NCBI GenBank assembly: GCA_902800065.1
Contig: CADCDE010000007.1
Location: 1 to 35,633, forward strand
DNA length: 35,633 nt
Direction of reading: 5' to 3'
From: an uncultured Ruminococcus sp.
GTDB taxonomy: Bacteria > Bacillota > Clostridia > Oscillospirales > Acutalibacteraceae
Below the pieces are notes generated by a model, which saw only the letters and a list, made by a program, of their open reading frames with translations, was not told where the DNA came from and did not search any database. This document shows positions 15,437 through 23,241 of the stretch, piece after piece (the first letter of the stretch is position 1; each line of letters starts with the position of its first letter). The translations under genes and the position numbers were made by a program.

Positions 15437-18400
15437 TTACATTTTCTTTGTATTTATATTTACAGTTCTGCCGTCATCATATTCAATGTCGTATGAACAT
15501 TCAGGTGAATCTATAACGGCAATTTTACTCAGTGTTTCATTGCAGATATAATCCGTCCATGCTGTCGGGTAATCGCCCTTGAGTTCAAGGAGAATATTAT
15601 CAGTAATTTCACATTCCATCTTACGTCTTGTATCCTGAATACTTCTGACGATATCACGGACAAAGCCTTCATCACGGAGTTCATCTGTGATAGTGAGGTC
15701 AAGTGAGACAACTATGCCCTTGTCACTTGAAACGTGCTGACCTTCTTTAGCGTGATATGTCACGAGGATAATTTCACTGTCAAATACTTTTTCTTCACCG
15801 TTTATTTCGAGTACTGCACCGTCTGACGTCAATTTAAATTTGTTTGTCTTAACGGCTTTGATGATATTCGGGATATTATCGGGATAACGGTTTCTAATCT
15901 CGTTGAAGTTCGGTGCATATTTTACTTCCGCAACACTTCCGACATCTTCAAGTATCTCAACATTCTTTACATTGAGTTCCTCGGCTATGATATCCTTGAA
16001 GCTCTCAACAACAGCGTTGTCTTTCTTGTCTGAAAGAATTACCTTGAGAGTGCTGAGTGGCTGACGGTTTTTAACTTTATTCTTGTTTCTGATAGAACGT
16101 GCAAGGTAAATTACATTGCGGACAAGTTTAACGTGTTCAAGGAGTTCATCATCTTTGAAGTTTTCGGGAATTTCGGGGAAACTTGCAAGATGTACGGAAA
16201 ATTCGCCTGTAAGTGTCTGATAGACTTTTTCTGAGATGATAGGTGCAACAGGTGCAAAGAGCTTTGTCATGTTTACGAGAACATAGTAAAGTGTTTCATA
16301 AGCATTTTTCTTGTCCTGAGTCATTTCCTTTTCCCAGAAACGTCTTCTTGAACGTCTGATGAACCAGTTAGTAAGACCGTCAACGAGGTCGATAAGTTTA
16401 TCGACATATCTGTTTACTTGATAGTTGTCCATGTTTACGGTGATATAGTCGGTAACTTCATAGAGCTTTGCAAGCATCCATCTGTCAAGCTGATTGTCGC
16501 TTGTCGGAGGAGTGAGAGTTTCGGGGCGGAAGTCATCTATATTTGCATAGGAGATGAAGAAGTTGCAGGCATTCCAGTAAGGAAGGATTATCTGCTGATA
16601 AGCATCCTGAATACCCGCATCATCAAACAGCAGGTCACCTATAAGCATTGCATTAGTTTGATAGAGATACAAACGGAATGCGTCTGTACCGAAGTTTTTC
16701 ATCAAAAGCATAGGATCAGTATAGTTCTTTGAGGATTTGGAGAGCTTTTTGCCGTCTTTTGCAAGGATAGTACCGTGAACGATACAGTTTGAGAAGCACG
16801 GCTTATCAAAGAGTGCAACGGAGAGAACATGGAGGTAATAGAACCAGCAACGAATCTGACCTGTATATTCAACGATAAAGTCACTCGGGAAGTGAGAATC
16901 AAACCATTCCTTGTTTTCAAATGGATAATGCTTCTGAGCAAAGGGTACTGAACCGCTTTCAAACCAGCAGTCGAGAACTTCGGGAACACGAATTTTAGTA
17001 CCTGTACAGCCCTCGCAGGTGCATGGGAATGTTACCTTATCCATGAACTGTCTGTGAAGGTTATCAAGGCGGATACCACTGTACTGTTCAATTTCGTCAA
17101 TGCTTCCGAGAACAGTCCTGTCACCGCATTTGTCACATTCCCAGATAGGAATAGGAGTTGACCAGTAACGATTACGGGAGATATTCCAGTCACGGGCATT
17201 TTCAAGCCATTTGCCGAAACGACCATGCTTTATTGTTTCAGGTATCCAGTTTATATCTTCATTATATTTGATAAGTTTATCTTTTATTTTGCCGATATTG
17301 AAGTACCAAGCGTCCATTGCCTTGTAGATAAGAGGACGTTTGCATCTCCAGCAGTGCGGATAGTTATGCTCGATAGTACCGTCTGCAACGGCTTTGTTAT
17401 TGTCATAAAGGAAACGGATAACTGTCGGATTCATCTCGATGACATTCTTTTCACCGTTTTCATCATAGAAATCTGTTACTTCTTTTGTAAATCTGCCTTT
17501 TTCGTCAACAGGGTTTACAAGAGGGATATTATTGTTTTTGCAGGTCCAGTAGTCATCTTCACCGAATGCGGGAGCTGTATGGACAATGCCGACACCTTCA
17601 TCTGAGCCTACATAATCGGCTGTAACTACTTTGAAGGCTGTACCCTTGAGATTCTCAAAGTACGGGAACAGGGGTTCATACTCTCTGCCTACAAGGTCAG
17701 AGCCTTTGCACTCTTTTACGATAACAGGCTTGTCACCGAAAATCTTTGTATATTTCGGGAGTACATTTGTGCAGGCAATGAAAATTTCATCACCGACATC
17801 AACGAATGAATAGTTGAGGTTTTCGCCTACTGCAAGACAGAGGTTAGAGGGAAGTGTCCAGGGAGTAGTTGTCCATGCAAGGAAATAAACTGTTTTTCCT
17901 TCAATGACTTCATCTGTTTTGAATTTAGCGATAATCCATCTGTCCTGACGGGGGCGAGTTGAGTCTGATTCTCTTGTATCAGAGATAGAAAGAGAAGTCT
18001 CACAGTGAGTACAGTAAGGAGTTACACGGTAATCCCTGTAAATAAGTCCCTTGTCATAGCACTGCTTGAATGCCCACATAACGCTTTCCATAAAGGTCGG
18101 GTTCATTGTCTTGTAAGCACCGTCATAGTCTACCCAGCGGGCCATCTGTTCAACGTATTCCTTCCAGGCTTCGTTGTTGCCTGAAACTATTTCAAAGCAC
18201 TTGTCATTGAATTTGTCTATGCCGAGAGAATTTTCGATAATATTCTTGTCGTTGATGCCGAGCTGAACCTCAGCCTGATTTTCTATCGGCAGACCGTGGC
18301 AGTCCCAGCCCCATACACGGGGAACCTTGTAGCCACGCATGGTCTGATAACGTGCTATCATATCCTTGATAAAGGATACGAGAATAGTACCATGATGAGG

Positions 18401-18559
18401 TTTGCCTGTGGGGAAAGGAGGTCCGTCATAAAAGACCTTTTCACCCTTTGATTCTTTTTCTACAGATTTTTCAAAGACCTTGTTTTCCTTCCAGAAATTG
18501 AGGACATAATCCTGAATTTCGGAAATATTGGGTTTTCCTGCAAGCTGTTCGTATTTCAT
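15437..18559 (-). CDS. ileS: Isoleucyl-tRNA synthetase, type 2, with HHGT instead of HxGH
   Basis: A class I synthetase that charges tRNA-Ile. I chose ATG 18559 because AAGGTGATC, complementary to the 16S tail, lies 8 bases upstream; a GTG four codons earlier sits on that site. The 1040-residue protein follows the eukaryote-like IleRS2 pattern: VFYDGPPFPTGKPHHGTI, WGWDCHGLPIE, editing-domain AWTTTPWTLPSN and KKLSKSS (605-609). The HIGH-type signature reads HHGT (55-58), so its last His is Thr. The later QIRCWFYYLH segment is also unlike the usual QxRGWF. Cys clusters (CDKCG, CTCEGC) may bind zinc. The leader is only about 50 nt, so there is no T-box. IleRS2 enzymes are often naturally mupirocin-tolerant; that is family knowledge, not shown here. 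Confidence 0.95.
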   Translation of the reverse strand: MKYEQLAGKPNISEIQDYVLNFWKENKVFEKSVEKESKGEKVFYDGPPFPTGKPHHGTILVSFIKDMIARYQTMRGYKVPRVWGWDCHGLPIENQAEVQLGINDKNIIENSLGIDKFNDKCFEIVSGNNEAWKEYVEQMARWVDYDGAYKTMNPTFMESVMWAFKQCYDKGLIYRDYRVTPYCTHCETSLSISDTRESDSTRPRQDRWIIAKFKTDEVIEGKTVYFLAWTTTPWTLPSNLCLAVGENLNYSFVDVGDEIFIACTNVLPKYTKIFGDKPVIVKECKGSDLVGREYEPLFPYFENLKGTAFKVVTADYVGSDEGVGIVHTAPAFGEDDYWTCKNNNIPLVNPVDEKGRFTKEVTDFYDENGEKNVIEMNPTVIRFLYDNNKAVADGTIEHNYPHCWRCKRPLIYKAMDAWYFNIGKIKDKLIKYNEDINWIPETIKHGRFGKWLENARDWNISRNRYWSTPIPIWECDKCGDRTVLGSIDEIEQYSGIRLDNLHRQFMDKVTFPCTCEGCTGTKIRVPEVLDCWFESGSVPFAQKHYPFENKEWFDSHFPSDFIVEYTGQIRCWFYYLHVLSVALFDKPCFSNCIVHGTILAKDGKKLSKSSKNYTDPMLLMKNFGTDAFRLYLYQTNAMLIGDLLFDDAGIQDAYQQIILPYWNACNFFISYANIDDFRPETLTPPTSDNQLDRWMLAKLYEVTDYITVNMDNYQVNRYVDKLIDLVDGLTNWFIRRSRRRFWEKEMTQDKKNAYETLYYVLVNMTKLFAPVAPIISEKVYQTLTGEFSVHLASFPEIPENFKDDELLEHVKLVRNVIYLARSIRNKNKVKNRQPLSTLKVILSDKKDNAVVESFKDIIAEELNVKNVEILEDVGSVAEVKYAPNFNEIRNRYPDNIPNIIKAVKTNKFKLTSDGAVLEINGEEKVFDSEIILVTYHAKEGQHVSSDKGIVVSLDLTITDELRDEGFVRDIVRSIQDTRRKMECEITDNILLELKGDYPTAWTDYICNETLSKIAVIDSPECSYDIEYDDGRTVNINTKKM

Positions 18560-18618
18560 TCTTTCGATCACCTTTTTCTTTAAAATAAAAATTTTTTAAA
18601 GCACTATGCCATTATCTT

Positions 18619-18647
18619 ATTTTATAACTATGAAGTTTTTTTGTCAA
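18619..18647 (-). promoter_or_regulatory. Sigma-A promoter of ileS-valS
   Basis: On the minus strand, TTGACA (18642-18647) and TAAAAT (18619-18624) are 17 bp apart. The leader to the ileS start is about 50 nt, too short for a T-box. Confidence 0.85.
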
Positions 18648-18666
18648 GAATTTTAGCCGTAAACGC

Positions 18667-18706
18667 AAAAAAACAGGCATATTTTCAAATGAAAAACTGC
18701 CTGTTT
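18667..18706 (-). terminator. Intrinsic terminator after the PadR operon
   Basis: On the minus strand, AACAGGCA and TGCCTGTT form the base of a hairpin, with an inner TTTTTCATTTGAAAA stem, followed by TTTTTTT. It lies 23 bp after the stop of the small membrane protein and just before the ileS promoter. Confidence 0.9.
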
Positions 18707-18728
18707 TGGTATTATAGGATGTTTTGTT

Positions 18729-19004
18729 TCAATCAAGCTTTTTATTTTTGAAAAATTTATAGGTTTTTATACTGATTCCGACAAGGAAAAATGCTCCCAA
18801 AGCGAACATCATTATACTGAAAAACATATCCTCTGTAAATAAAGCTATTCCAAGTACAAATATACCGACTATAACAGCAATGACAAAAAGTATTATCAAG
18901 CCCAAAAGCGGATAGCGAATAGTTTTAGGCACTTTGATATTTTTACTTAATTCGAGAGTTCCTTCAACAAAAAGTTCAAATAACAATTCCAGTATAAAAT
19001 CCAT
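18729..19004 (-). CDS. Small two-helix membrane protein co-transcribed with padR
   Basis: I chose ATG 19004 because AAGGGGTGA lies 5-10 bases upstream; a GTG at 19013 sits on that site. The 91-residue protein has an amphipathic N-terminus (MDFILELLFELFVEGTLELS), two transmembrane helices (about 32-55 and 60-80) and a basic tail (KTYKFFKNKKLD). The upstream PadR stop lies 6 bp before its start, so the genes are translationally coupled. PadR regulators are often paired with a small membrane partner or the transporter they control, so this may be a sensor or target of the PadR protein. No named family recognised. Confidence 0.82.
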   Translation of the reverse strand: MDFILELLFELFVEGTLELSKNIKVPKTIRYPLLGLIILFVIAVIVGIFVLGIALFTEDMFFSIMMFALGAFFLVGISIKTYKFFKNKKLD

Positions 19005-19009
19005 TGAGT

Positions 19010-19375
19010 TCACCCCTTTTGATCATCTTTTATGACCATATCAACAGCATTGAGAATTTCATGGTACTTTTTGAGCATAAATTTAAGATGTTCCCTGCCC
19101 GAATCGGTTATAGCATAATAATTTCTTGTACGGTGATTTTCGGTTATCTCCTGAGAGTATTCTATCACATATCCCTGCTGCTGAAGGCGATATAACACGG
19201 GATAGAGAAAGGTCATTTTGTAAGTACTGTTGCTTCTTCTTTCAAGCTCCTGAGAGAGCTTGTATACATACATGGGTTTTTCGTTGAGTATGAAAAGAGT
19301 CATCATAGGACTTGCCGCCCTTTTCAGACCGTCTTCAAATGAATCTGCTGCTGCTTTATTTGCATTTCTGCCCAT
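19010..19375 (-). CDS. PadR-family transcriptional regulator
   Basis: PadR proteins are dimeric winged-helix repressors, usually of detoxification or efflux genes. The 121-residue product has the typical core: MMTLFILNEKPMYVYKLSQE (helices 1-2), then a recognition region FLYPVLYRLQQQGYV, the wing with RTRNYYAITDSGREHL, and a C-terminal dimerisation helix. The N-terminal 20 residues are an Ala/Lys/Asp-rich extension. The ribosome binding site is weak (AAAAGGCAGTGTG, far from the ATG). A good promoter lies about 50 bp upstream, with an inverted repeat across its -35 that could be an operator. The ABC-2 transporter about 1.3 kb upstream is a possible target. Confidence 0.93.
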   Translation of the reverse strand: MGRNANKAAADSFEDGLKRAASPMMTLFILNEKPMYVYKLSQELERRSNSTYKMTFLYPVLYRLQQQGYVIEYSQEITENHRTRNYYAITDSGREHLKFMLKKYHEILNAVDMVIKDDQKG

Positions 19376-19425
19376 ATAATTTCACACTGCCTTTTTTGTT
19401 TAAATTCCGAACTATACTTGCAGAT

Positions 19426-19454
19426 ATTATAACAAAAATAATGCCCGAATTCAA
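19426..19454 (-). promoter_or_regulatory. Promoter of the padR operon
   Basis: On the minus strand, TTGAAT (19449-19454) and TATAAT (19426-19431) are 17 bp apart. The -35 box lies in the loop of the 19438-19471 inverted repeat. Confidence 0.82.
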
Positions 19455-19471
19455 CTGAATATGGGCATTAT
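19433..19471 (-). terminator. Hairpin overlapping the padR promoter; probable terminator of the glycosyltransferase gene
   Basis: ATAATGCCC and GGGCATTAT form a 9-bp perfect stem with a 16-nt loop, followed on the minus strand by TTTTTGTT. This would end transcription from the upstream glycosyltransferase gene. The same DNA spans the padR -35 box, so the inverted repeat could also act as an operator. The 19472-19605 gap before it holds nothing else convincing. Confidence 0.7.
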
Positions 19472-19605
19472 GAATGTAAAAAAAGTGTTAATTTAACATT
19501 GAAATTTTTTAAGAAAATCGTATAATATACTATATTTTCGGAGATAGCTCAGGTACATTATATCAATAAAAAGACAAAGACATTATCTCAAAAATGGAAA
19601 CGGGT

Positions 19606-20580
19606 TTATTCGTCATCCTGTTCCTCCCAGGTCCTTTCACTGATAATATATCTCGGTCTGTGTTTTACCTCCATATATATCTTGCCTATATAATTTCCGA
19701 TAACCCCGAGACTGATAAGCTGTATACCGCTGACAAAGCATATTATACAGGTCATACTTGCCCATCCTGCCACAGTATTTCCAATGAAAGACGAAACTAT
19801 CGCCCAAATGACACCGATAAAGCTCAACAGGGCAACAAAACAGCCGAACATTGTTATCATCTGCAAAGGCTTGACACTCAGACTTGTAATGCCGTCAAAA
19901 GCGAGATGAAGCATTTTTCTGAGAGGATAGTGTGATTCTCCTGCAATTCTTTCATGGCGTTCATAATAGACAGAAGTGCTTTTAAATCCCACAAGCGGTA
20001 CCATGCCACGAAGAAACAGATTGACTTCCCTGAATTCTGCGAATTCCTGAAGTACTCTGCATGAAATAAGCCGATAATCAGCATGATTATAAACGACTTC
20101 TGCTCCAAGATAATTGAGTAATTTGTAAAAGCTCTCAGCAGTAAATCTTTTGAAAAAGGTATCAGTATCTCTTTTGCTTCTGACACCATAGACCACTTCA
20201 CAGCCGTTATGATACTCGTCAACCATAGCTTCCATTGCGGAAATATCGTCCTGACCATCGCAGTCGATTGAAATAGTGATATCAGCCTTATCCTTTGCTT
20301 CCATCAATCCGGCAAGCACTGTATTCTGATGTCCACGGTTCCTGCTCTGGCTTATGCCTATATAGTGACTATCAGACTTTGAAAGCTCCGTAATGATTTC
20401 CCAAGTTTTATCCTTGCTTCCGTCATTGACGAAAAGTATCCTGCTTTCGGGAGATATTTTTTCCTTTGAGATAAGCTCCTGTAATTCCTTGAGAAAAAGT
20501 TCCGAAGTGATAGGCAAAACGCTTTCTTCATTATAGCAGGGAACAACTACCCATAATATAGGAATTTTTTTTACTTTCAT
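19606..20580 (-). CDS. GtrB/DPM1-like family 2 glycosyltransferase
   Basis: The enzyme class transfers a sugar from a nucleotide sugar to a polyprenyl phosphate at the inner membrane face, providing lipid-linked sugars for wall or surface glycans. The 324-residue protein has the GT2 nucleotide-binding strand VVVPCYNEES, the VNDGSKDKT motif, the metal-binding DxD region (IDCDGQDD, residues about 105-112), and NHADYRLISCRVLQEF as in GtrB/DPM1. Two transmembrane helices follow at about 230-255 and 265-290, then a basic amphipathic tail. Sugar and lipid are not determined by sequence. It has its own promoter candidate and stands alone, between padR and the ABC-2 transporter. Confidence 0.93.
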   Translation of the reverse strand: MKVKKIPILWVVVPCYNEESVLPITSELFLKELQELISKEKISPESRILFVNDGSKDKTWEIITELSKSDSHYIGISQSRNRGHQNTVLAGLMEAKDKADITISIDCDGQDDISAMEAMVDEYHNGCEVVYGVRSKRDTDTFFKRFTAESFYKLLNYLGAEVVYNHADYRLISCRVLQEFAEFREVNLFLRGMVPLVGFKSTSVYYERHERIAGESHYPLRKMLHLAFDGITSLSVKPLQMITMFGCFVALLSFIGVIWAIVSSFIGNTVAGWASMTCIICFVSGIQLISLGVIGNYIGKIYMEVKHRPRYIISERTWEEQDDE

Positions 20581-20610
20581 TTTTTTGTCACATATCCTTT
20601 CCTGAAATAC

Positions 20611-20639
20611 TGTATATATAATAACATAAATTTTATCAA
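20611..20639 (-). promoter_or_regulatory. Possible promoter of the glycosyltransferase gene
   Basis: On the minus strand, TTGATA (20634-20639) and TATACA (20611-20616) are 17 bp apart in a very AT-rich gap, so chance matches are likely. Confidence 0.45.
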
Positions 20640-20674
20640 AAAAAAGAACTGACTAAAAAATATTTTATATTAAT

Positions 20675-22333
20675 CTATACAGAAAGCCTGTCAATATTTT
20701 CGGCTGCTTTGTATGAACAGAGCAGATAGCTTATGATATTGAGTATCATGAGTAATATAAACAGCATTATGATTATTATAAGTGAGCCGAGAGAGGTGAA
20801 TCTGAACAGCAGATATGCACTTGTACAGGTCACGGCTTCAAGAAGCATTGCAACTGCCATGTTGAAAAATACATTGTAATTTCCACGCAGGGCATTCAGT
20901 TCATCATCCCATATCAGCTTTGGATTAACAGAATCCATGAATATACCGAAGTATGAAACGAATGAAACTGAAAGCAGGCTCACAAGACAGCAGAATATTG
21001 TTATCTTTATTCCAAGGTTCAGATATATTGCAGCGGCTATCACATATATTATCATTCCCAAACCGCTTATGATGATACTGACAAGGGCTTTGACATTTAT
21101 CTGTGCAATATACGAAAGAGGGATATATTTTATAAAAGCGAAATGCTTTCCCTCACGGGTAAGTGCTGATGAAGCAATACAATTGGCGGCTGTTATAAGG
21201 ACAGACAAGCCTGATATTGCAAGTATAAGAATAAGTACACTTTCCTCATTTCCCGTATGTATGCCGTATATGAATCCTTCAAGGAAATTGGTCTTTCCGT
21301 TGAGGAGATAGACTATATACAAAAATACAGGCCACATGAGATTTATCATGATACAGTTGGTGAAATATGCAGGAGTCCTGAAAAGCAGACGGAATTCCTT
21401 TTTGAGATAGGTCAAACAGGGACTGTGCTGCTTAAGTGAAGCTATCACCTTGTCGATACTCTTTGTCCTGCCAGAAACACGGTTTATCCCGACAGCCGTT
21501 CTGAAGTATATAGCCTGTGCCACGAGCAGAAATACGCCTATTGCAAGACCGTTGACAGCTATATAGAATATCAGGTTTACGACTGTATTGTTTACCATTG
21601 AGCTTACAAGAAAATGCACCTGCGGAAATATTAGATTCATCGTATTGACAAGCTGATTGTTTGGATCAGAGAGTGCCTCGACAAGATGATCGGAATCAAG
21701 ACCGCCCATATTTGAAACAAGCACAGCTATACCGACCACCACTGCAAGTGTCAGGAAACCTGTTATTTTATTCACGGTATCCTTATTTTTAATAAAACCC
21801 GATAAGAGCATTATCAGCATACAGATTATCGCACAGTATATCAGCGGAACTATCGGAAGTGTGACCATTCCGACAAGAGCTATTATCCATGACCAAAACG
21901 GTCTCCCCGAAGCTATGATATATCCCGCAAAGGCGGCTATGATAACTATAAATTCCATGATACTTTCGCTTATGAGTGCTGCCGTGAATTTTGAGGCGAT
22001 TATCTGATACGGCTTCAAAGGCAATGGAAGGAGATTTTCTATATCCCCCGAAAAATAGAATACGCTGAAAATAACATTGAGTCCGAATATGAATGAAAAT
22101 ACGGATATGAGATGCAGAAACAATTCAACAGCATTCTGACCTGCACCCTGACTTACAAGCGGCTGTGTCAGGGCATATATCACTACCCCCACAAAAAATG
22201 CCATTGGAAGCATTATTCCGCAGACTGCAATAAATCCCATAACTCCATAAAAGACTTTTTTATAATTTTTTTCTTCGGTGCTGGGTTCAACGGTTTTGAT
22301 TAAGGCACCGACAAGTTTCAGATAAATACTCAT
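20675..22333 (-). CDS. ABC-2 type transporter permease
   Basis: This is the membrane part of a two-gene ABC exporter. The 552-residue protein has roughly 12 hydrophobic helices, with a soluble central region (about 295-330, GRTKSIDKVIASLKQHSPCL). The motif SGDIENLLPLPLKPYQIIASK is typical of the large ABC-2-like permeases of Firmicutes, where a short amphipathic segment contacts the ATPase. Its first 4 bp overlap the ATPase stop (ATGA), so they are coupled. Substrate is unknown; such pairs often export lipids, peptides or antibiotics. It ends at 20675 without a clear intrinsic terminator before the glycosyltransferase promoter. Confidence 0.92.
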   Translation of the reverse strand: MSIYLKLVGALIKTVEPSTEEKNYKKVFYGVMGFIAVCGIMLPMAFFVGVVIYALTQPLVSQGAGQNAVELFLHLISVFSFIFGLNVIFSVFYFSGDIENLLPLPLKPYQIIASKFTAALISESIMEFIVIIAAFAGYIIASGRPFWSWIIALVGMVTLPIVPLIYCAIICMLIMLLSGFIKNKDTVNKITGFLTLAVVVGIAVLVSNMGGLDSDHLVEALSDPNNQLVNTMNLIFPQVHFLVSSMVNNTVVNLIFYIAVNGLAIGVFLLVAQAIYFRTAVGINRVSGRTKSIDKVIASLKQHSPCLTYLKKEFRLLFRTPAYFTNCIMINLMWPVFLYIVYLLNGKTNFLEGFIYGIHTGNEESVLILILAISGLSVLITAANCIASSALTREGKHFAFIKYIPLSYIAQINVKALVSIIISGLGMIIYVIAAAIYLNLGIKITIFCCLVSLLSVSFVSYFGIFMDSVNPKLIWDDELNALRGNYNVFFNMAVAMLLEAVTCTSAYLLFRFTSLGSLIIIIMLFILLMILNIISYLLCSYKAAENIDRLSV

Positions 22334-23049
22334 TTGTCCGTCAACTCCAAAAAGATTTTTTCAAGGGATTCATTTTTATTTGTGCTTTCGAGTTTTTCGA
22401 GAGTTCCGTCATAAAGAATGTGTCCTTTCTTGATAATAATTACACGGTCACAGAGCTTTTCGGCAACTTCAAGAACATGAGTTGAAAAAAATACGGCATT
22501 TCCGTTTTTTGCGTGTTCACGCATCATCTCTTTGAGTTCAAAGGCAGATTTCGGGTCAAGTCCAACCATAGGTTCATCAAGTATCCATACAGGCGGGTCG
22601 TGCATAAGTGCCGCAATAACCATTATCTTTTGACGCATACCGTGAGAATAGCTCATTATCGGAGAGGAAAGTGCTTCCGTAAGCTCAAATCTCTTGGCAA
22701 ATTCCTGTATGCGTTCCTGTCTCTTTTCAGTCGGAACACGGTAAATATCTCCTATCAAATCGAGAAATTCTGTTCCCTTGAGTCTCAGAAACATATCTGG
22801 ACTGTCGGCTATATATCCGATAGATTCCTTTGCCTTAATAGGGTCTTTACGGACATTGAAGCCGTTTACGGTTATTTTTCCGACATCTGCTTTTATAATG
22901 CCCGTCAGCATTTTCATTGTAGTGGTCTTTCCCGAACCATTGGGACCTATGAATCCGACTATTTCACCGCCCTTTACACTGAAACTGATGTCATCAACGG
23001 CTCTGACAGTCTTGTTATATACCTTGGTGACATTCTCGAATTTTATCAT
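22330..23049 (-). CDS. ABC transporter ATP-binding protein
   Basis: The ATPase of the ABC-2 exporter, 239 residues. It has Walker A GPNGSGKTT (35-43), signature YSHGMRQK (134-141, with H replacing the usual G/S at the third position), Walker B VWILDEP (154-160) and switch His in FFSTHVLE. The D-loop region MVGLDPKSA is intact. The short C-terminus is usual for this exporter subtype. It is the first gene of the pair and is preceded by a promoter with an extended AT-rich leader. It is divergent from the L,D-transpeptidase gene, sharing a gap of about 190 bp. Confidence 0.96.
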   Translation of the reverse strand: MIKFENVTKVYNKTVRAVDDISFSVKGGEIVGFIGPNGSGKTTTMKMLTGIIKADVGKITVNGFNVRKDPIKAKESIGYIADSPDMFLRLKGTEFLDLIGDIYRVPTEKRQERIQEFAKRFELTEALSSPIMSYSHGMRQKIMVIAALMHDPPVWILDEPMVGLDPKSAFELKEMMREHAKNGNAVFFSTHVLEVAEKLCDRVIIIKKGHILYDGTLEKLESTNKNESLEKIFLELTDK

Positions 23050-23087
23050 AACTTAAAACACTTCCCCAATTTATAATTTTATAAATA

Positions 23088-23116
23088 ATAATACACAGTT
23101 TTTTATCTGTTTGCAA
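23088..23116 (-). promoter_or_regulatory. Promoter of the ABC-2 transporter operon
   Basis: On the minus strand, TTGCAA (23111-23116) and TATTAT (23088-23093) are 17 bp apart. The segment AAAAACTGTG next to the -10 is the same as in the rplM promoter. Confidence 0.68.
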
Positions 23117-23178
23117 TATATTTTTGTTAATTTTTTGTAAAATATTATCATAATAACATAAATCGTCAAAAAGCACTA

Positions 23179-23206
23179 TTTACAAAACGAAAAATCAAAG
23201 TATAAT
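23179..23206 (+). promoter_or_regulatory. Promoter of the L,D-transpeptidase-like gene
   Basis: TTTACA (23179-23184) and TATAAT (23201-23206) are 16 bp apart, 35 bp before the ATG, with GGAGGAAATATAA as ribosome binding site. Confidence 0.7.
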
Positions 23207-23241
23207 AATAATATAAATTCGCATAAACGGAGGAAATATAA

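Noticed and set aside
18560..18720. Possible ileucine T-box or other leader upstream of ileS
   Set aside because: The promoter leaves only about 50 nt before the start, and no T-box core (GGTGGNACCGCG) is present; the hairpin there belongs to the upstream small membrane protein gene.
19540..19560. GGAGATAGCTCAGGT resembling the 5' end of a tRNA
   Set aside because: No D-loop/anticodon/T-loop or acceptor partner follows within 80 bp; the downstream sequence is AT-rich and unstructured.
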